From assembly GCF_026342835.1 (NCBI RefSeq), contig NZ_JAPEMI010000001.1, forward strand, positions 1,990,501-2,054,500: a stretch of DNA of 64,000 nt, read 5' to 3'. This DNA comes from Streptomyces sp. NBC_00154. Lineage in GTDB: Bacteria; Actinomycetota; Actinomycetes; Streptomycetales; Streptomycetaceae. Below, piece after piece: positions 53,951-63,167 of the stretch. The position numbers were made by a program, and so were the translations under genes. Each line of letters opens with the position of its first letter. The stretch's first letter is position 1. A model generated the notes under the pieces. That model was not told where the DNA came from and did not search any database. It was given only the letters and a program-made list of their open reading frames with translations.

Positions 53951-54142
53951 GTGCACGGCATCACATGGGAAGAACCGTTCTGTGGTGAGGGAGCCAGCTG
54001 CTACCGACTCGGGACGGATGATCAGGGCAACAGCTACATCGCACTCGTCGGCCAGGAGGCCCACCACCTCACCGACAGCCGAGAGGCGCTCCGGCAGATG
54101 ATCCGCGACATCAAGGCCGGCAAGGCCGACCACCTGCTCTGA
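53951..54142 (+). CDS. DUF397-like small protein
   Basis: A 63-residue protein in the position where streptomycetes usually carry a DUF397 gene after an XRE-DUF5753 regulator. It has the expected WEE start, Cys residues at positions 12 and 18 and a middle strand pattern; the tail is Lys/Asp-rich. Sequence similarity to the classical DUF397 pattern is loose, so placement is the main support. DUF397 proteins may bind and modulate their partner regulator. Confidence 0.65.
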   Translation: MHGITWEEPFCGEGASCYRLGTDDQGNSYIALVGQEAHHLTDSREALRQMIRDIKAGKADHLL

Positions 54143-54451
54143 CGCCGGAGGCCCGGGCCGGTTTCGGTAAGAGGCAACTGCGCATCGGCTATGCCACCGG
54201 CAGACTCGCCGTCCGGTGGATACGCGGCGGCGCACACGTCACGCAGCGCCGGTGTCCGAGTTCCGGTCGCGGCACAGCGGCCGGCGGGGCCCCATACCGC
54301 TCGGTGTCGCCGCGTCGAGCGCATCGCGGCACACTGAAAACGGGCGTCCAACCGGCGCCGAGTGCTCCTCAGGACGGAGGTCACCACCTCACCTGCGGGT
54401 TCATCGAAGACTCGGGGCGGTCACCCGCTGTCAGAACGAGTGATCGCCCCG
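54143..54451. other. 309-base stretch, no gene seen
   Basis: Between the DUF397-like gene and the PAS-GAF-phosphatase gene. It may hold the promoter for the latter and part of its N-terminal coding sequence if an upstream start is used. Confidence 0.45.
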
Positions 54452-56803
54452 ATGGCCGACGGAGGTGCCTGGGCCGTGAGGGGCGACACGCTCATGATCA
54501 TCGATGGTTCCGGTGTGATCACGGAGTGGAGTCACGAGGCCGCCTCCTTGCTGGGCCTCCCCGAGTCCGAGGTGCTGGGTCTTCCGGCGACAGGACTCTT
54601 CACGGTCGGCAAGGGCAATCATGGCGGGGAGGAGCTGCAGCTGAGGAGCCGAGAGGGCCGCACGGCAACCTGCCAGCTGTGGGTGCGACCGGTGCTGCGA
54701 AAGGGCGCCGTGGCCTGGGAAATCGGGCGGCAGCCGACGGAACCCACGGGCGGGACCCATGCGGACGACATCAGCGCGAGTGTGATCGAGGCCCTGTTCA
54801 CCCAGTCACCCATCGGCTTGCACATCCTCGACCCCGAACTCCGGGTCGTGCGCGTCAATATGGCCACACGTGCCTTGCACGGAGTGCCGCCCGAAAGCCT
54901 GCTGGGTCGGACACTCATGGAGGCGTACCCCTTTTCGGACCCTGCAGCCGAGGAAACCGTGGCCCGCCGTGTCCTGCAGCGAGGCCTGCCAGTGCTCGAC
55001 CGCTTGGTGCGTGTTCGCCCCCCTGCCGATCACGGCAGGGAACGAGTGTTCTCCGCATCCACCTTCCGGCTTCAGGACGCCCGAGGTGCAGTCCTCGGGC
55101 TTGCGATCTCCACGGTCGATGTCACCGACCGGGATCGGGCGCACGCGCACACCGCCGTCCTCGCCCGTGTGCGCGAATCCGTCGGCCAGTCCCTCGACGT
55201 GGTCACCACCTGCCAGGAAGCAGCGGATGTCCTGGTACCTGTGTACGCCGACATCCTCGTGGTCGAGGTAGTGGATGAAGTCGTACGGGGTGAGGACCCC
55301 CCGGTCGGTCCCCTCAGCCGGGATGTGCCCCTACGGCGTGCTGCCTTCCGCAGCCGTGTCGTGGAGCCCGTGCATCCGGTCGGCGATGTACGCACCGCTC
55401 CCTACGCGACCCCGTTCGGGCAAGCTCTGTCCGACCTGCGTCCCCGGCTCGTGGAATTGACTGCCGACAGTGCCTGGCTGGCGGCGGATCCGCCACGTGC
55501 CGAGGCCATCCGCGCGTCGGGAGCGCATTCGCTCATCACGGCACCGCTGACGCTCCGCGGCACGGTGCTGGGGCTGATGAGCCTGTACCGCTGCGGGCAG
55601 ACCGAGCTCTACGGAGAGGACGACGTCGACCTCTCCCTCGAACTGGCCGCCCACACCGCGCTGTGCATCGACAATGCCCGCCGCTTCACCCGCGAGCGGA
55701 CCATCGCCGCCACGACCCAGCGCCGGCTGCTGCCCCAAGGCCCTTCTCCGCAGTCGGCCGTCGACACTGCGTGGCTCCGCCTCCCCGCGGACCTGGGTGC
55801 GAGCTGGTTCGACACCATCGCCCTGCCCGGCGCCCGCACAGCACTGGTCACCGGCAACGCGACCGGACAAGGAATCTCTGCCGCCACCACCATGGGGCAG
55901 CTGCGCACCGCAATCCACGCGCTGGCCGCACTCGACCTGGAGCCCGACGAACTCCTCGCCAGACTGCACGACACCACCGGCCGCCTGGCCGAGGAACGTG
56001 CGGCGCTCCCACCCGCCGATCCGCTGCACAACGAGACACTGACCGCAAGTTGTATCTACGGGGTCTACGACCCCATCACCCGCATCTGCACCATCGCCCG
56101 AGCGGGCCACCCCGCACCGATCGTCGTCCAGCCTGACGGCACGACCCACGTCTGCGACGTCCCGGCGAGCCCCCTGCTGGGATGCGCCGAGGACATGCCC
56201 AGGGCTTCCGCGAGCCTCGAACTCGACGAGGGCAGCATCCTCGCCTTCTACACCGCAACCCTGCTCCCGGAGGCGGAGAAGGATCCGGGCCTGCTCCGGA
56301 GCGTCCTGAGCCGGTCCGACCGCTCCCTGCAGTCCCTGTGCGACGACGTCGTCTACGCACTGGGAAACGATCCCCCAAGAGGCGACGCCGCGCTTCTCCT
56401 GGCCCGTACCTCCGGCATCGCCCCCGACCACGTGGCCACCTGGCGACTCACCCCCGACGCGACAGCCCCCGGCGAAGCCCGAGCCCTTGCCCGGCGCCGC
56501 CTCACCGACTGGGGACTGGACGAGGAAACCGTCTTCACCGCAGAGCTGATCGTCAGTGAACTGGCCACGAACGCCGTGCACTACGGAGCCCCGCCCGTGC
56601 AACTGCGCCTCATCCTGGAGCGCGCACTCACCTGCGAAATAGCGGACGCCGGCAGCTCCGCACCCCATCTGCGGCACGCGCCGGTCGTGGACGAAGGAGG
56701 TCGCGGGCTGTTCATCGTCTCCCAACTCGCCCACCAGTGGGGCACCCGCTACAGCCAGAACGGCAAGACCATCTGGGCCGAACAGTCCCTCCCGCCCCAT
56801 TGA
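54452..56803 (+). CDS. PAS-GAF-PP2C-HATPase protein with degenerate PP2C metal site
   Basis: A 783-residue regulator with two PAS-like regions (about 12-120 and 120-235), a GAF domain (about 245-410), a SpoIIE-like PP2C region (about 415-640) and a HATPase_c_2 tail (about 655-780). The PP2C region keeps the fold but loses most metal-site acids: GASWF at 55796-55810 in place of GGDWY, GNATGQG at 55853-55873 in place of GDVMGHG, YTAT near 56249 in place of YTDG, and GDAAL near 56381 in place of DDIAL. It is therefore probably not a phosphatase, but a sensor or binding protein. ATG at 54452 is one of three in-frame starts (54362, 54476 also possible). Confidence 0.82.
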   Translation: MADGGAWAVRGDTLMIIDGSGVITEWSHEAASLLGLPESEVLGLPATGLFTVGKGNHGGEELQLRSREGRTATCQLWVRPVLRKGAVAWEIGRQPTEPTGGTHADDISASVIEALFTQSPIGLHILDPELRVVRVNMATRALHGVPPESLLGRTLMEAYPFSDPAAEETVARRVLQRGLPVLDRLVRVRPPADHGRERVFSASTFRLQDARGAVLGLAISTVDVTDRDRAHAHTAVLARVRESVGQSLDVVTTCQEAADVLVPVYADILVVEVVDEVVRGEDPPVGPLSRDVPLRRAAFRSRVVEPVHPVGDVRTAPYATPFGQALSDLRPRLVELTADSAWLAADPPRAEAIRASGAHSLITAPLTLRGTVLGLMSLYRCGQTELYGEDDVDLSLELAAHTALCIDNARRFTRERTIAATTQRRLLPQGPSPQSAVDTAWLRLPADLGASWFDTIALPGARTALVTGNATGQGISAATTMGQLRTAIHALAALDLEPDELLARLHDTTGRLAEERAALPPADPLHNETLTASCIYGVYDPITRICTIARAGHPAPIVVQPDGTTHVCDVPASPLLGCAEDMPRASASLELDEGSILAFYTATLLPEAEKDPGLLRSVLSRSDRSLQSLCDDVVYALGNDPPRGDAALLLARTSGIAPDHVATWRLTPDATAPGEARALARRRLTDWGLDEETVFTAELIVSELATNAVHYGAPPVQLRLILERALTCEIADAGSSAPHLRHAPVVDEGGRGLFIVSQLAHQWGTRYSQNGKTIWAEQSLPPH

Positions 56804-57007
56804 GGACTCAATGAACCGGGAAAGCAGGGCCGCACCCCGCTGGGGCACATCGCGCTGCCACCGCGCGACCACCACCTGCTGCAACGAAAGCTGTTCCTTT
56901 CTGATCACGTGTGCCGCTACAGTGACGCAGCTGTCGTAGGGGAACGTGAGGTTCCGTTCCGCGCCGGGGAGGCGAACGGCAGCCTTTCATCACTCTTGTG
57001 GGGGCAC

Positions 57008-59020
57008 ATGAAGATTCACAGACGCCGCGTGCTCGCGGCACTGGGCACCGCCGTCGCCGTGGCGGCGGGCATGGCCACCGCGCCGGGCGCGGCTGCGGCA
57101 GACCCCGTGACGTGGCAGGCCACGGACGGCAAGCTGATGTTCCTCAACGGCGCACGCAACGTCCTGCAGACGCACCAGCTCGGCAGCGGCACCTACACCG
57201 ACTTCGTCGCCGCAGGAAGCCAGCCGGCCTGGTCGCCCGACGGCAGCCGGGTCGCGTACGTGAAGGACGGCCGGGTCGAGACCCGCCGGTACACCGGCTC
57301 CACCCTGGTCAAGATCCCTGAGCGGGACACTCCGCGAGGGGTGGGCCATCCGACGTTCCTGTACACCGGCAACACGCTCGTCTACTCCGAAGACGGCCGC
57401 CTCCGCTACGCCCCGTCGGACGGTTCCCGCTATGCCGAGCCGCTGTTCTCCACCGCGGAGGACGGCTGCGATCGCAAGCCGAGCGCGTCCGTCAACGGCC
57501 TGATCGCCTTCGTGCGCACCGGCGACACCTGCAGCTCGCCGACCGGGTCGGCCATCTGGCTCTACGACGACACCACCGGCGGCTTCACGGAGCTGACCGA
57601 CAACGGCGACGACCCCGCGGTCTCGCCCGACGGCACGCAGGTCGCCTTCGTCCGCGAGGCCCGGCTGTTCGTCATCAACGTCGACGGCACCGGGGAGCGC
57701 CAACTCTCCTTCACCGACGGCGCGTACGCCCCGGCGTGGTCGCCCAGCGGCACCCGGATCGCCGTCACCAACGGAACCGACGAGGACGCGGCCACCCCCC
57801 GCATCGTGGACGTCGCCACCGGTGAGGTCACCAAGATGCCGTCGCCACCGGGCACCTCGTCGACCCTCGACATCGCCTGGCAGCCGCTGCGCCGCCAGAG
57901 CGTCGGACGGGTCTGGGGCGCCGACTCCTCGGCCACCAACGTGGCCTCGTCCCGCTGGACGTGGAACACGGTCGGCCGGAGCGAGCTCGGCCTGATCGAC
58001 GCGCGGACGGCCGTCCTCATCAGTAAGGACAGCCCGTCCTACGCCCTGACCGGGCAGTCGCTCGCCGGCCAGAAGCAGGGCCCCCTGCTGATGACGTCGA
58101 AGACCTCGCTGTCGAGCGCCGTGCAGACCGAGCTGAAGCGCACGCTGAAGTCCGGCGCCACGGTCTACCTGGTGGGCGGCACGGACATCCTCTCCAGCAC
58201 GGTGGCGAGCAAGGTCAGCTCGCTCGGCTTCACACCCAAGCGGCTGGCGGGAACCTCGCGCTACTCCACGTCCGTGGCGGTCGCCAAGGCGGTCACCAGC
58301 GCCCCGGAGTACGTGTTCGTCGCCACCGGCACCGACTACCACTCGGCACTCGCGGCCTCCGCGGCGGCCGGATCGCTCGGCTACGGCGGCAAGGGAACGG
58401 TCGTCCTCAACGAGGGCAACACGCTGTCGTCGTCGGTGAAGTCGTACCTCAACTCGCTCGACCCCGACCAGACCATGGTCATCCCGGTCGGCACCTCCGC
58501 GAAGTACGCGCTCACGCACACGCAGCTCTCCAACTGGCCCGACACCTGGACGTACTACCCGATCAGTGGCAGCGGCCACGACGGCACCTCCGTCGCGCTC
58601 GCCCGCTTCTGGTGGAGCTCCCCGTACCAGGTGGGCCTGGCCTGGTCGGACAGCTGGCGCGGCGGCGTCTCGGCGAGCGCCGGCATGCTCTCCTACGGCC
58701 CGGTCCTGTGGACCGACGAGACGACGCTGACGGAGACGGACGCGACCTACCTGCGGCAGCAGGCGGCCGGGGTCAGTTCCGTCATCGCCTTCGGCGGGAC
58801 GGGGTCGGTCTCCTCGGCCGAGCTGACCGCGGCGGCCTCCGCCATCAGCGCGGGCAGCTCGCTGGTGGACTACCGCCCGTACTACAACGGTCTCGCCCCG
58901 GCGCAGCAGACGACGCTCTCGGCGCAGCGCGACGCGAGCGACACCGGCACAGCCGCTCCGAGGGCCGGGACCGCGGCACCGCGACCGGACCTGGACGCGG
59001 TGCGGACCTCGACCAGGTAG
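57008..59020 (+). CDS. Secreted beta-propeller/cell-wall-binding repeat 2 protein
   Basis: A 670-residue exported protein. A twin-Arg-like start (HRRRVLAALGTAV) leads to a signal peptide cut near AAAAD. A WD40/TolB-like beta-propeller (about 32-300) shows repeated SPDG or SPSG blades (AWSPDGSRVAYV, VSPDGTQVAFV, WSPSGTRIAV). The rest (about 320-650) has three CW_binding_2 type units, each with a hydrophobic strand and a GG or GT turn (YLVGGTDIL, IPVGTS and SVIAFGGTGSV). It probably anchors to the wall. A strong hairpin follows. ATG at 57008 has only a weak ribosome site. Confidence 0.85.
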   Translation: MKIHRRRVLAALGTAVAVAAGMATAPGAAAADPVTWQATDGKLMFLNGARNVLQTHQLGSGTYTDFVAAGSQPAWSPDGSRVAYVKDGRVETRRYTGSTLVKIPERDTPRGVGHPTFLYTGNTLVYSEDGRLRYAPSDGSRYAEPLFSTAEDGCDRKPSASVNGLIAFVRTGDTCSSPTGSAIWLYDDTTGGFTELTDNGDDPAVSPDGTQVAFVREARLFVINVDGTGERQLSFTDGAYAPAWSPSGTRIAVTNGTDEDAATPRIVDVATGEVTKMPSPPGTSSTLDIAWQPLRRQSVGRVWGADSSATNVASSRWTWNTVGRSELGLIDARTAVLISKDSPSYALTGQSLAGQKQGPLLMTSKTSLSSAVQTELKRTLKSGATVYLVGGTDILSSTVASKVSSLGFTPKRLAGTSRYSTSVAVAKAVTSAPEYVFVATGTDYHSALAASAAAGSLGYGGKGTVVLNEGNTLSSSVKSYLNSLDPDQTMVIPVGTSAKYALTHTQLSNWPDTWTYYPISGSGHDGTSVALARFWWSSPYQVGLAWSDSWRGGVSASAGMLSYGPVLWTDETTLTETDATYLRQQAAGVSSVIAFGGTGSVSSAELTAAASAISAGSSLVDYRPYYNGLAPAQQTTLSAQRDASDTGTAAPRAGTAAPRPDLDAVRTSTR

Positions 59021-59039
59021 CGGACGGGCAGGACGGTCC

Positions 59040-59074
59040 ACCGGCCCCGGGCGTCACGTACGCCCGGGGCCGGT
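59040..59074 (+). terminator. Terminator after propeller protein
   Basis: A perfect 15-bp stem (59040-59054 with 59060-59074) and a CACGT loop. Confidence 0.85.
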
Positions 59075-59219
59075 TGTACGGGGTGCTCGACACGCTCGGG
59101 CTCACACCCGGCAGTTGAGTCCGGCGGCGCGAGGCCACCAAGGGCTTCGCGCAGCAACCGCTGACTCAAACTCAGGTGCGGAAAGCGTGCCCTTGCCCGG
59201 ATTCGAGCGGTTCACGTCT

Positions 59220-59249
59220 GGCAAGTCCGTGCCATGGCAAGGACTTGCC
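59220..59249 (+). promoter_or_regulatory. Inverted repeat upstream of S8 protease
   Basis: GGCAAGTCC (59220-59228) pairs with GGACTTGCC (59241-59249) across a 12-base middle. It lies 46 bases before the ATG and could be an operator or a leader hairpin. Confidence 0.5.
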
Positions 59250-59295
59250 GTCATCAGGCCTTCTCGTCGGCGTTACCGGCCGATAGACCCATGGC

Positions 59296-62200
59296 ATGTT
59301 CTCCCCCTCACTATCTTCCGCCTTCCGGCGCAGACGCTGGCAGCTGCTATCGGCCGCCACCGCGGTGCCGCTGCTGGCGTCGGGGCTCGCAGTTCTGCAA
59401 GCGCCCGCACAAGCCGCTCCGAGCAAGCCCACCGTTCCCGCCAAACCCTCGGCGACCCACAAGGTCACCCTGGTCACCGGCGACGTCGTCACGGTCACCA
59501 CGATGGCCGACGGCAAGCAGACCGCCGACGTCGACCGGCCGGACAGCGCCGTCGGCGGCGTAAAGATCCAGGAGATCAAGGGTGACCTGTTCGTCATCCC
59601 CGACGAGGCGGCGCCGCTGCTGGGCACGGACAAGCTGGACCGCCGGCTGTTCAACGTCACCGACCTGATCGAAATGGGCTACGACGACGCGAAGTCGGCC
59701 GCGGTGCCGCTGATCGCGGCGTACGCCCAGCCGAAGTCCCGCTCGGCCGTCGAGCCGACGGCCCCCCGCGGCAGCAAGCTGACCCGCAAGCTCAAGGGCA
59801 TCCACGGTGCCGCACTCAGCACCGAGAAGCGGCAGGCCCGCACCTTCTGGACCACCGTCGCGCCGCAGGGCAGCGCGAAGTTGGGCGCGGGCGTGTCGAA
59901 GCTGTGGCTCGACGGTCGCGTGAAGGTCAACCTGAAAGAGAGCGTGCCGCTGATCGGCGCGCCCGAGGCCTGGGCGGCCGGCTACACCGGCAAGGGCGTC
60001 AAGGTCGCGGTGCTCGACACTGGCATCGACGTCAACCACCCCGACTTCGCCGGCCTGATCGACGGCACGACCAGCTTCGTGCCGGGTGAGACCATCACCG
60101 ACGTCAACGGGCACGGCACGCATGTGGCCGGCACGATCGTCGGTTCCGGCGCCGCCTCCGGAGGCGACAACAAGGGCGTCGCCCCCGGCGCCGACCTGTT
60201 CGTCGGCAAGGTGCTCGGCGGCGCGGAGGGCTACGGCCAGGACTCCTGGGTCATGGCCGGCATGCAGTGGGCCGCCGAATCCGGTGCGGACGTCGTCAAC
60301 ATGAGCCTCGGCGACTCCTACCCGACGGACGGTAGCGACCCGATGTCGCAGACGGTCGACGCGCTGTCCGCGCAGTACGGCACCCTGTTCGTCATCGCCG
60401 CCGGCAACGCGGGCCCGGAGAGCATCTCCGCCCCGGGCGCGGCCGCCTCGGCGCTGACCGTGGCCGCCACGGACAAGCAGGACCAGCTCGCGTCCTTCTC
60501 CAGCACCGGCCCGCTGTCCGGCTCCGGCGGCATGAAGCCGGACATCGCGGCACCCGGCGTGGACATCACCGCGGCCCGTTCGCAGGAGATGACCGACGGC
60601 GGTGAGGGCCTCTACCGCACCCTCAGCGGCACCTCGATGGCCACCCCGCACGTGGTCGGCGCGGCGGCGATCCTGGCCCAGCAACACCCGGACTGGACCG
60701 GCGCCCAGCTCAAGGAACACCTGATGAGCACCGCGAAGGGCCTGGCCGACGGGTACTCGCCGTACGAGGTCGGTACCGGCCGTGTCGACGTGGCCGCCGC
60801 CGTGCGCACCACGGTCCGCGGCACCGGATCGCTCTTCTTCGGCAACTACACATGGCCGCACGAGTCGAGCGACGTCGCCGTCAAGAAGGACCTGACCTTC
60901 ACCAACACCGGTTCCGCCGACGTCACGCTGAACCTGGCGCTGACCGACGACGGCGGCCCGTTCACGCTGGGAGCCACCACGGTGACCGTCCCGGCGGGCG
61001 GCACCGCCGCCGTCGCGGTGACCGGTGACCCGCAAGCCGCCTCGGCCGGCCGGCACGTCGGCTACGTGATAGGCACCGACGCGGCCACGGGGAAGCCGGT
61101 GACCCGCACCTCCGTGGCGCTGCTCAAGGAGGAGGAGCGCTACGACCTGAACATCAAGCTGGTCGGCCGGGACGGCAAGCCCGCTGCCGGCTGGGTCACG
61201 GTCAACCTGGCCGGCGACTTCTGGCCGTGGTCGGTCTACGTCGACGGCTCGACCACCATGCGCATGGCACCCGGCCTGTACACCGTCGCGGGGTACATCG
61301 ACGTGGCCGGCGAGAAGGCGGACCGCTCGGGTCTGGCCGTGCTGGTCGCCCCGGAGACCGTGCTCAAGGACGGCTCCGCGGACGTGGAGCTGGACGCGCG
61401 CAAGGCACGCCTGCTGCAGACCGAGGCGCCGCAGCGCACCGAGGACCGCCAGCGCAAGGTCGACTTCAACGTCCACTACAAGGGCCTCGACCCGTTCATG
61501 GACTACCGCAGCGCATACGTGCTGCCGCCGACGTACGACGACGTCTACGTGGCGCCGACGAAGCCGATGAAGCAGGGCGAGTTCCTGCTGACCACCCGCT
61601 GGCGCAAGGGCGAGCCTCTGCTCAGCCTGAGCACGCCGGGCGGACGGCTCCGCTTCGAGACACTGGTGCAGGCGGGCAGCGCCCTGGGCACCGCCACGGA
61701 CAGGCTGGACGCCGTCTACGCGGGCAACGGCGCGGCGGTCGAATACAAGAAGGTGAAGGCCAAGGGCAAGGTCGTCGTCATCGGGCGCAGCGACGAGGTC
61801 TCGCCGCAGGAGCGCACCGAGGCCGCAGCCGCGGCCGGCGCGAAGGCGCTGATCGTGGTCAACGACGGCGTCGGTGCCCTGATGGAGTACGTCGGCGAGT
61901 CGACCATCCCGGTCGCCACCGTGCACCGCGACACGGGCAGGACCCTTGTCTCGATGGCCAAGGCCGGCAGCCTGAAGCTGACCGCGAAGCAGACCGAGTA
62001 CACGCCGTTCGTCTACGACCTGACCCGGGAGTACCCGGGCAAGGTGCCGGACCGGGCCCTGGTCTACAAGCCGACCAAGGGTGACCTCGCCCGGATCGAT
62101 GCCCGCTACTACTCGGCCACGGACGGCGGGTTGGCGGAAGGCTACCGGTCCGACTTCACCCTCAGCCCGTCGTTCAACCTCCCCGAAGCCGAGTGGCACC

Positions 62201-63030
62201 CGGGCACCCGCACCGAATGGGTGACCCCGGGCCAGGTCTGGAGGGAGTTCCACGCGCAGGGCGTCGACGGAGACATGCCGTGGGTGATGGTGTCGGGCGA
62301 CAACACGTATGCCAAGGGCAGCACCACCCGTCTGGACTGGTTCGCTCCGGCGACCCGGCCCGGCCAGAGCGAGTCCTTCGGTGTGTACAACTCCCGCTGG
62401 CAGAACTACATGACCTGGAACGTGCAGGCATGGGCCTCCGCCAGCGACAACATGCGGCTGGGCGGCTTCCTGGACTGGGGTCGGACACCGACCCACCTGC
62501 AGGTCTTCCAGGGCGACAAGCTGATCCACGACAACCCGTACAGCACGGACATGCAGTGGATCGAGGTGCCGGCGGGCAATCTGCCCTACCGCGCCGTCCT
62601 CGACGCGGAGCGGCCCGGTGACGTCTTCCGGCTGTCGACGCGCACCCACACCGAGTGGACGTTCATGTCCGACACCGTCGACTCGGACTTCTTCGAGCCG
62701 TTCTCGGTGCTGAACCTGAACTACAAGCTGGAGTCGGACCTGCACGGCGACGTCAAGGCCAATGCGACCCAGAAGATCGCGCTCAAGCCGGTGTCGATGG
62801 ACCTCGGCACCGTGCCGGGCACCGTCACCAAGGTGAAGCTGGACGTCTCGTACGACGACGGCGCCACCTGGCAGAAGGTGACGCTGGCCAAGGGCGCCCA
62901 CGGCTACTGGACGGGTTCGTTCAGGACGGACAGGAAGCGCGGCGGCTTCCTCTCGGTCCGCGCGAGTGCCGGGACGGACAGCGGCTTCAGCGTCAAGAAC
63001 GAGATCATCCGGGCGTACGGCCTGCGATGA
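59296..63030 (+). CDS. Large secreted S8 subtilisin-like protease
   Basis: A 1244-residue exported serine protease. A signal peptide starts with RRRRWQLL. A propeptide region runs to about 215. The catalytic triad is complete: Asp241 (AVLDTGIDVNHPDF), His273 (GHGTHVAG) and Ser447 (GTSMATPH). The C-terminal 700 residues hold beta-rich repeats (about 515-620) and a protease-associated (PA)-like insertion near 820-890. The ATG at 59296 has no ribosome site. A strong hairpin follows, then a regulator gene; S8 proteases of this size are often transcribed next to such regulators in streptomycetes. The substrate is unknown. Confidence 0.92.
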   Translation: MFSPSLSSAFRRRRWQLLSAATAVPLLASGLAVLQAPAQAAPSKPTVPAKPSATHKVTLVTGDVVTVTTMADGKQTADVDRPDSAVGGVKIQEIKGDLFVIPDEAAPLLGTDKLDRRLFNVTDLIEMGYDDAKSAAVPLIAAYAQPKSRSAVEPTAPRGSKLTRKLKGIHGAALSTEKRQARTFWTTVAPQGSAKLGAGVSKLWLDGRVKVNLKESVPLIGAPEAWAAGYTGKGVKVAVLDTGIDVNHPDFAGLIDGTTSFVPGETITDVNGHGTHVAGTIVGSGAASGGDNKGVAPGADLFVGKVLGGAEGYGQDSWVMAGMQWAAESGADVVNMSLGDSYPTDGSDPMSQTVDALSAQYGTLFVIAAGNAGPESISAPGAAASALTVAATDKQDQLASFSSTGPLSGSGGMKPDIAAPGVDITAARSQEMTDGGEGLYRTLSGTSMATPHVVGAAAILAQQHPDWTGAQLKEHLMSTAKGLADGYSPYEVGTGRVDVAAAVRTTVRGTGSLFFGNYTWPHESSDVAVKKDLTFTNTGSADVTLNLALTDDGGPFTLGATTVTVPAGGTAAVAVTGDPQAASAGRHVGYVIGTDAATGKPVTRTSVALLKEEERYDLNIKLVGRDGKPAAGWVTVNLAGDFWPWSVYVDGSTTMRMAPGLYTVAGYIDVAGEKADRSGLAVLVAPETVLKDGSADVELDARKARLLQTEAPQRTEDRQRKVDFNVHYKGLDPFMDYRSAYVLPPTYDDVYVAPTKPMKQGEFLLTTRWRKGEPLLSLSTPGGRLRFETLVQAGSALGTATDRLDAVYAGNGAAVEYKKVKAKGKVVVIGRSDEVSPQERTEAAAAAGAKALIVVNDGVGALMEYVGESTIPVATVHRDTGRTLVSMAKAGSLKLTAKQTEYTPFVYDLTREYPGKVPDRALVYKPTKGDLARIDARYYSATDGGLAEGYRSDFTLSPSFNLPEAEWHPGTRTEWVTPGQVWREFHAQGVDGDMPWVMVSGDNTYAKGSTTRLDWFAPATRPGQSESFGVYNSRWQNYMTWNVQAWASASDNMRLGGFLDWGRTPTHLQVFQGDKLIHDNPYSTDMQWIEVPAGNLPYRAVLDAERPGDVFRLSTRTHTEWTFMSDTVDSDFFEPFSVLNLNYKLESDLHGDVKANATQKIALKPVSMDLGTVPGTVTKVKLDVSYDDGATWQKVTLAKGAHGYWTGSFRTDRKRGGFLSVRASAGTDSGFSVKNEIIRAYGLR

Positions 63031-63041
63031 ACCACACTGTC

Positions 63042-63071
63042 GGGCCCCGGGGAGGCGACTCCCCGGGGCCC
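63042..63071 (+). terminator. Terminator of S8 protease gene
   Basis: A perfect 13-bp GC stem (63042-63054 with 63059-63071), loop GCGA, followed by TT. Confidence 0.85.
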
Positions 63072-63167
63072 TTCCCGTCGCACCTGCTCCCAGCAGGAAC
63101 TATTCACGGCCTGCCACCGTGGCGCATACTCTCCCCGCTGCGGCAAGCGGAAGGGGGTCGATCACCG

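Noticed and set aside
59347..62901. Long open frame on the minus strand opposite the S8 protease
   Set aside because: It is a shadow of the high-GC codon bias; residues are Arg/Gly/Ala-rich with no family signal.
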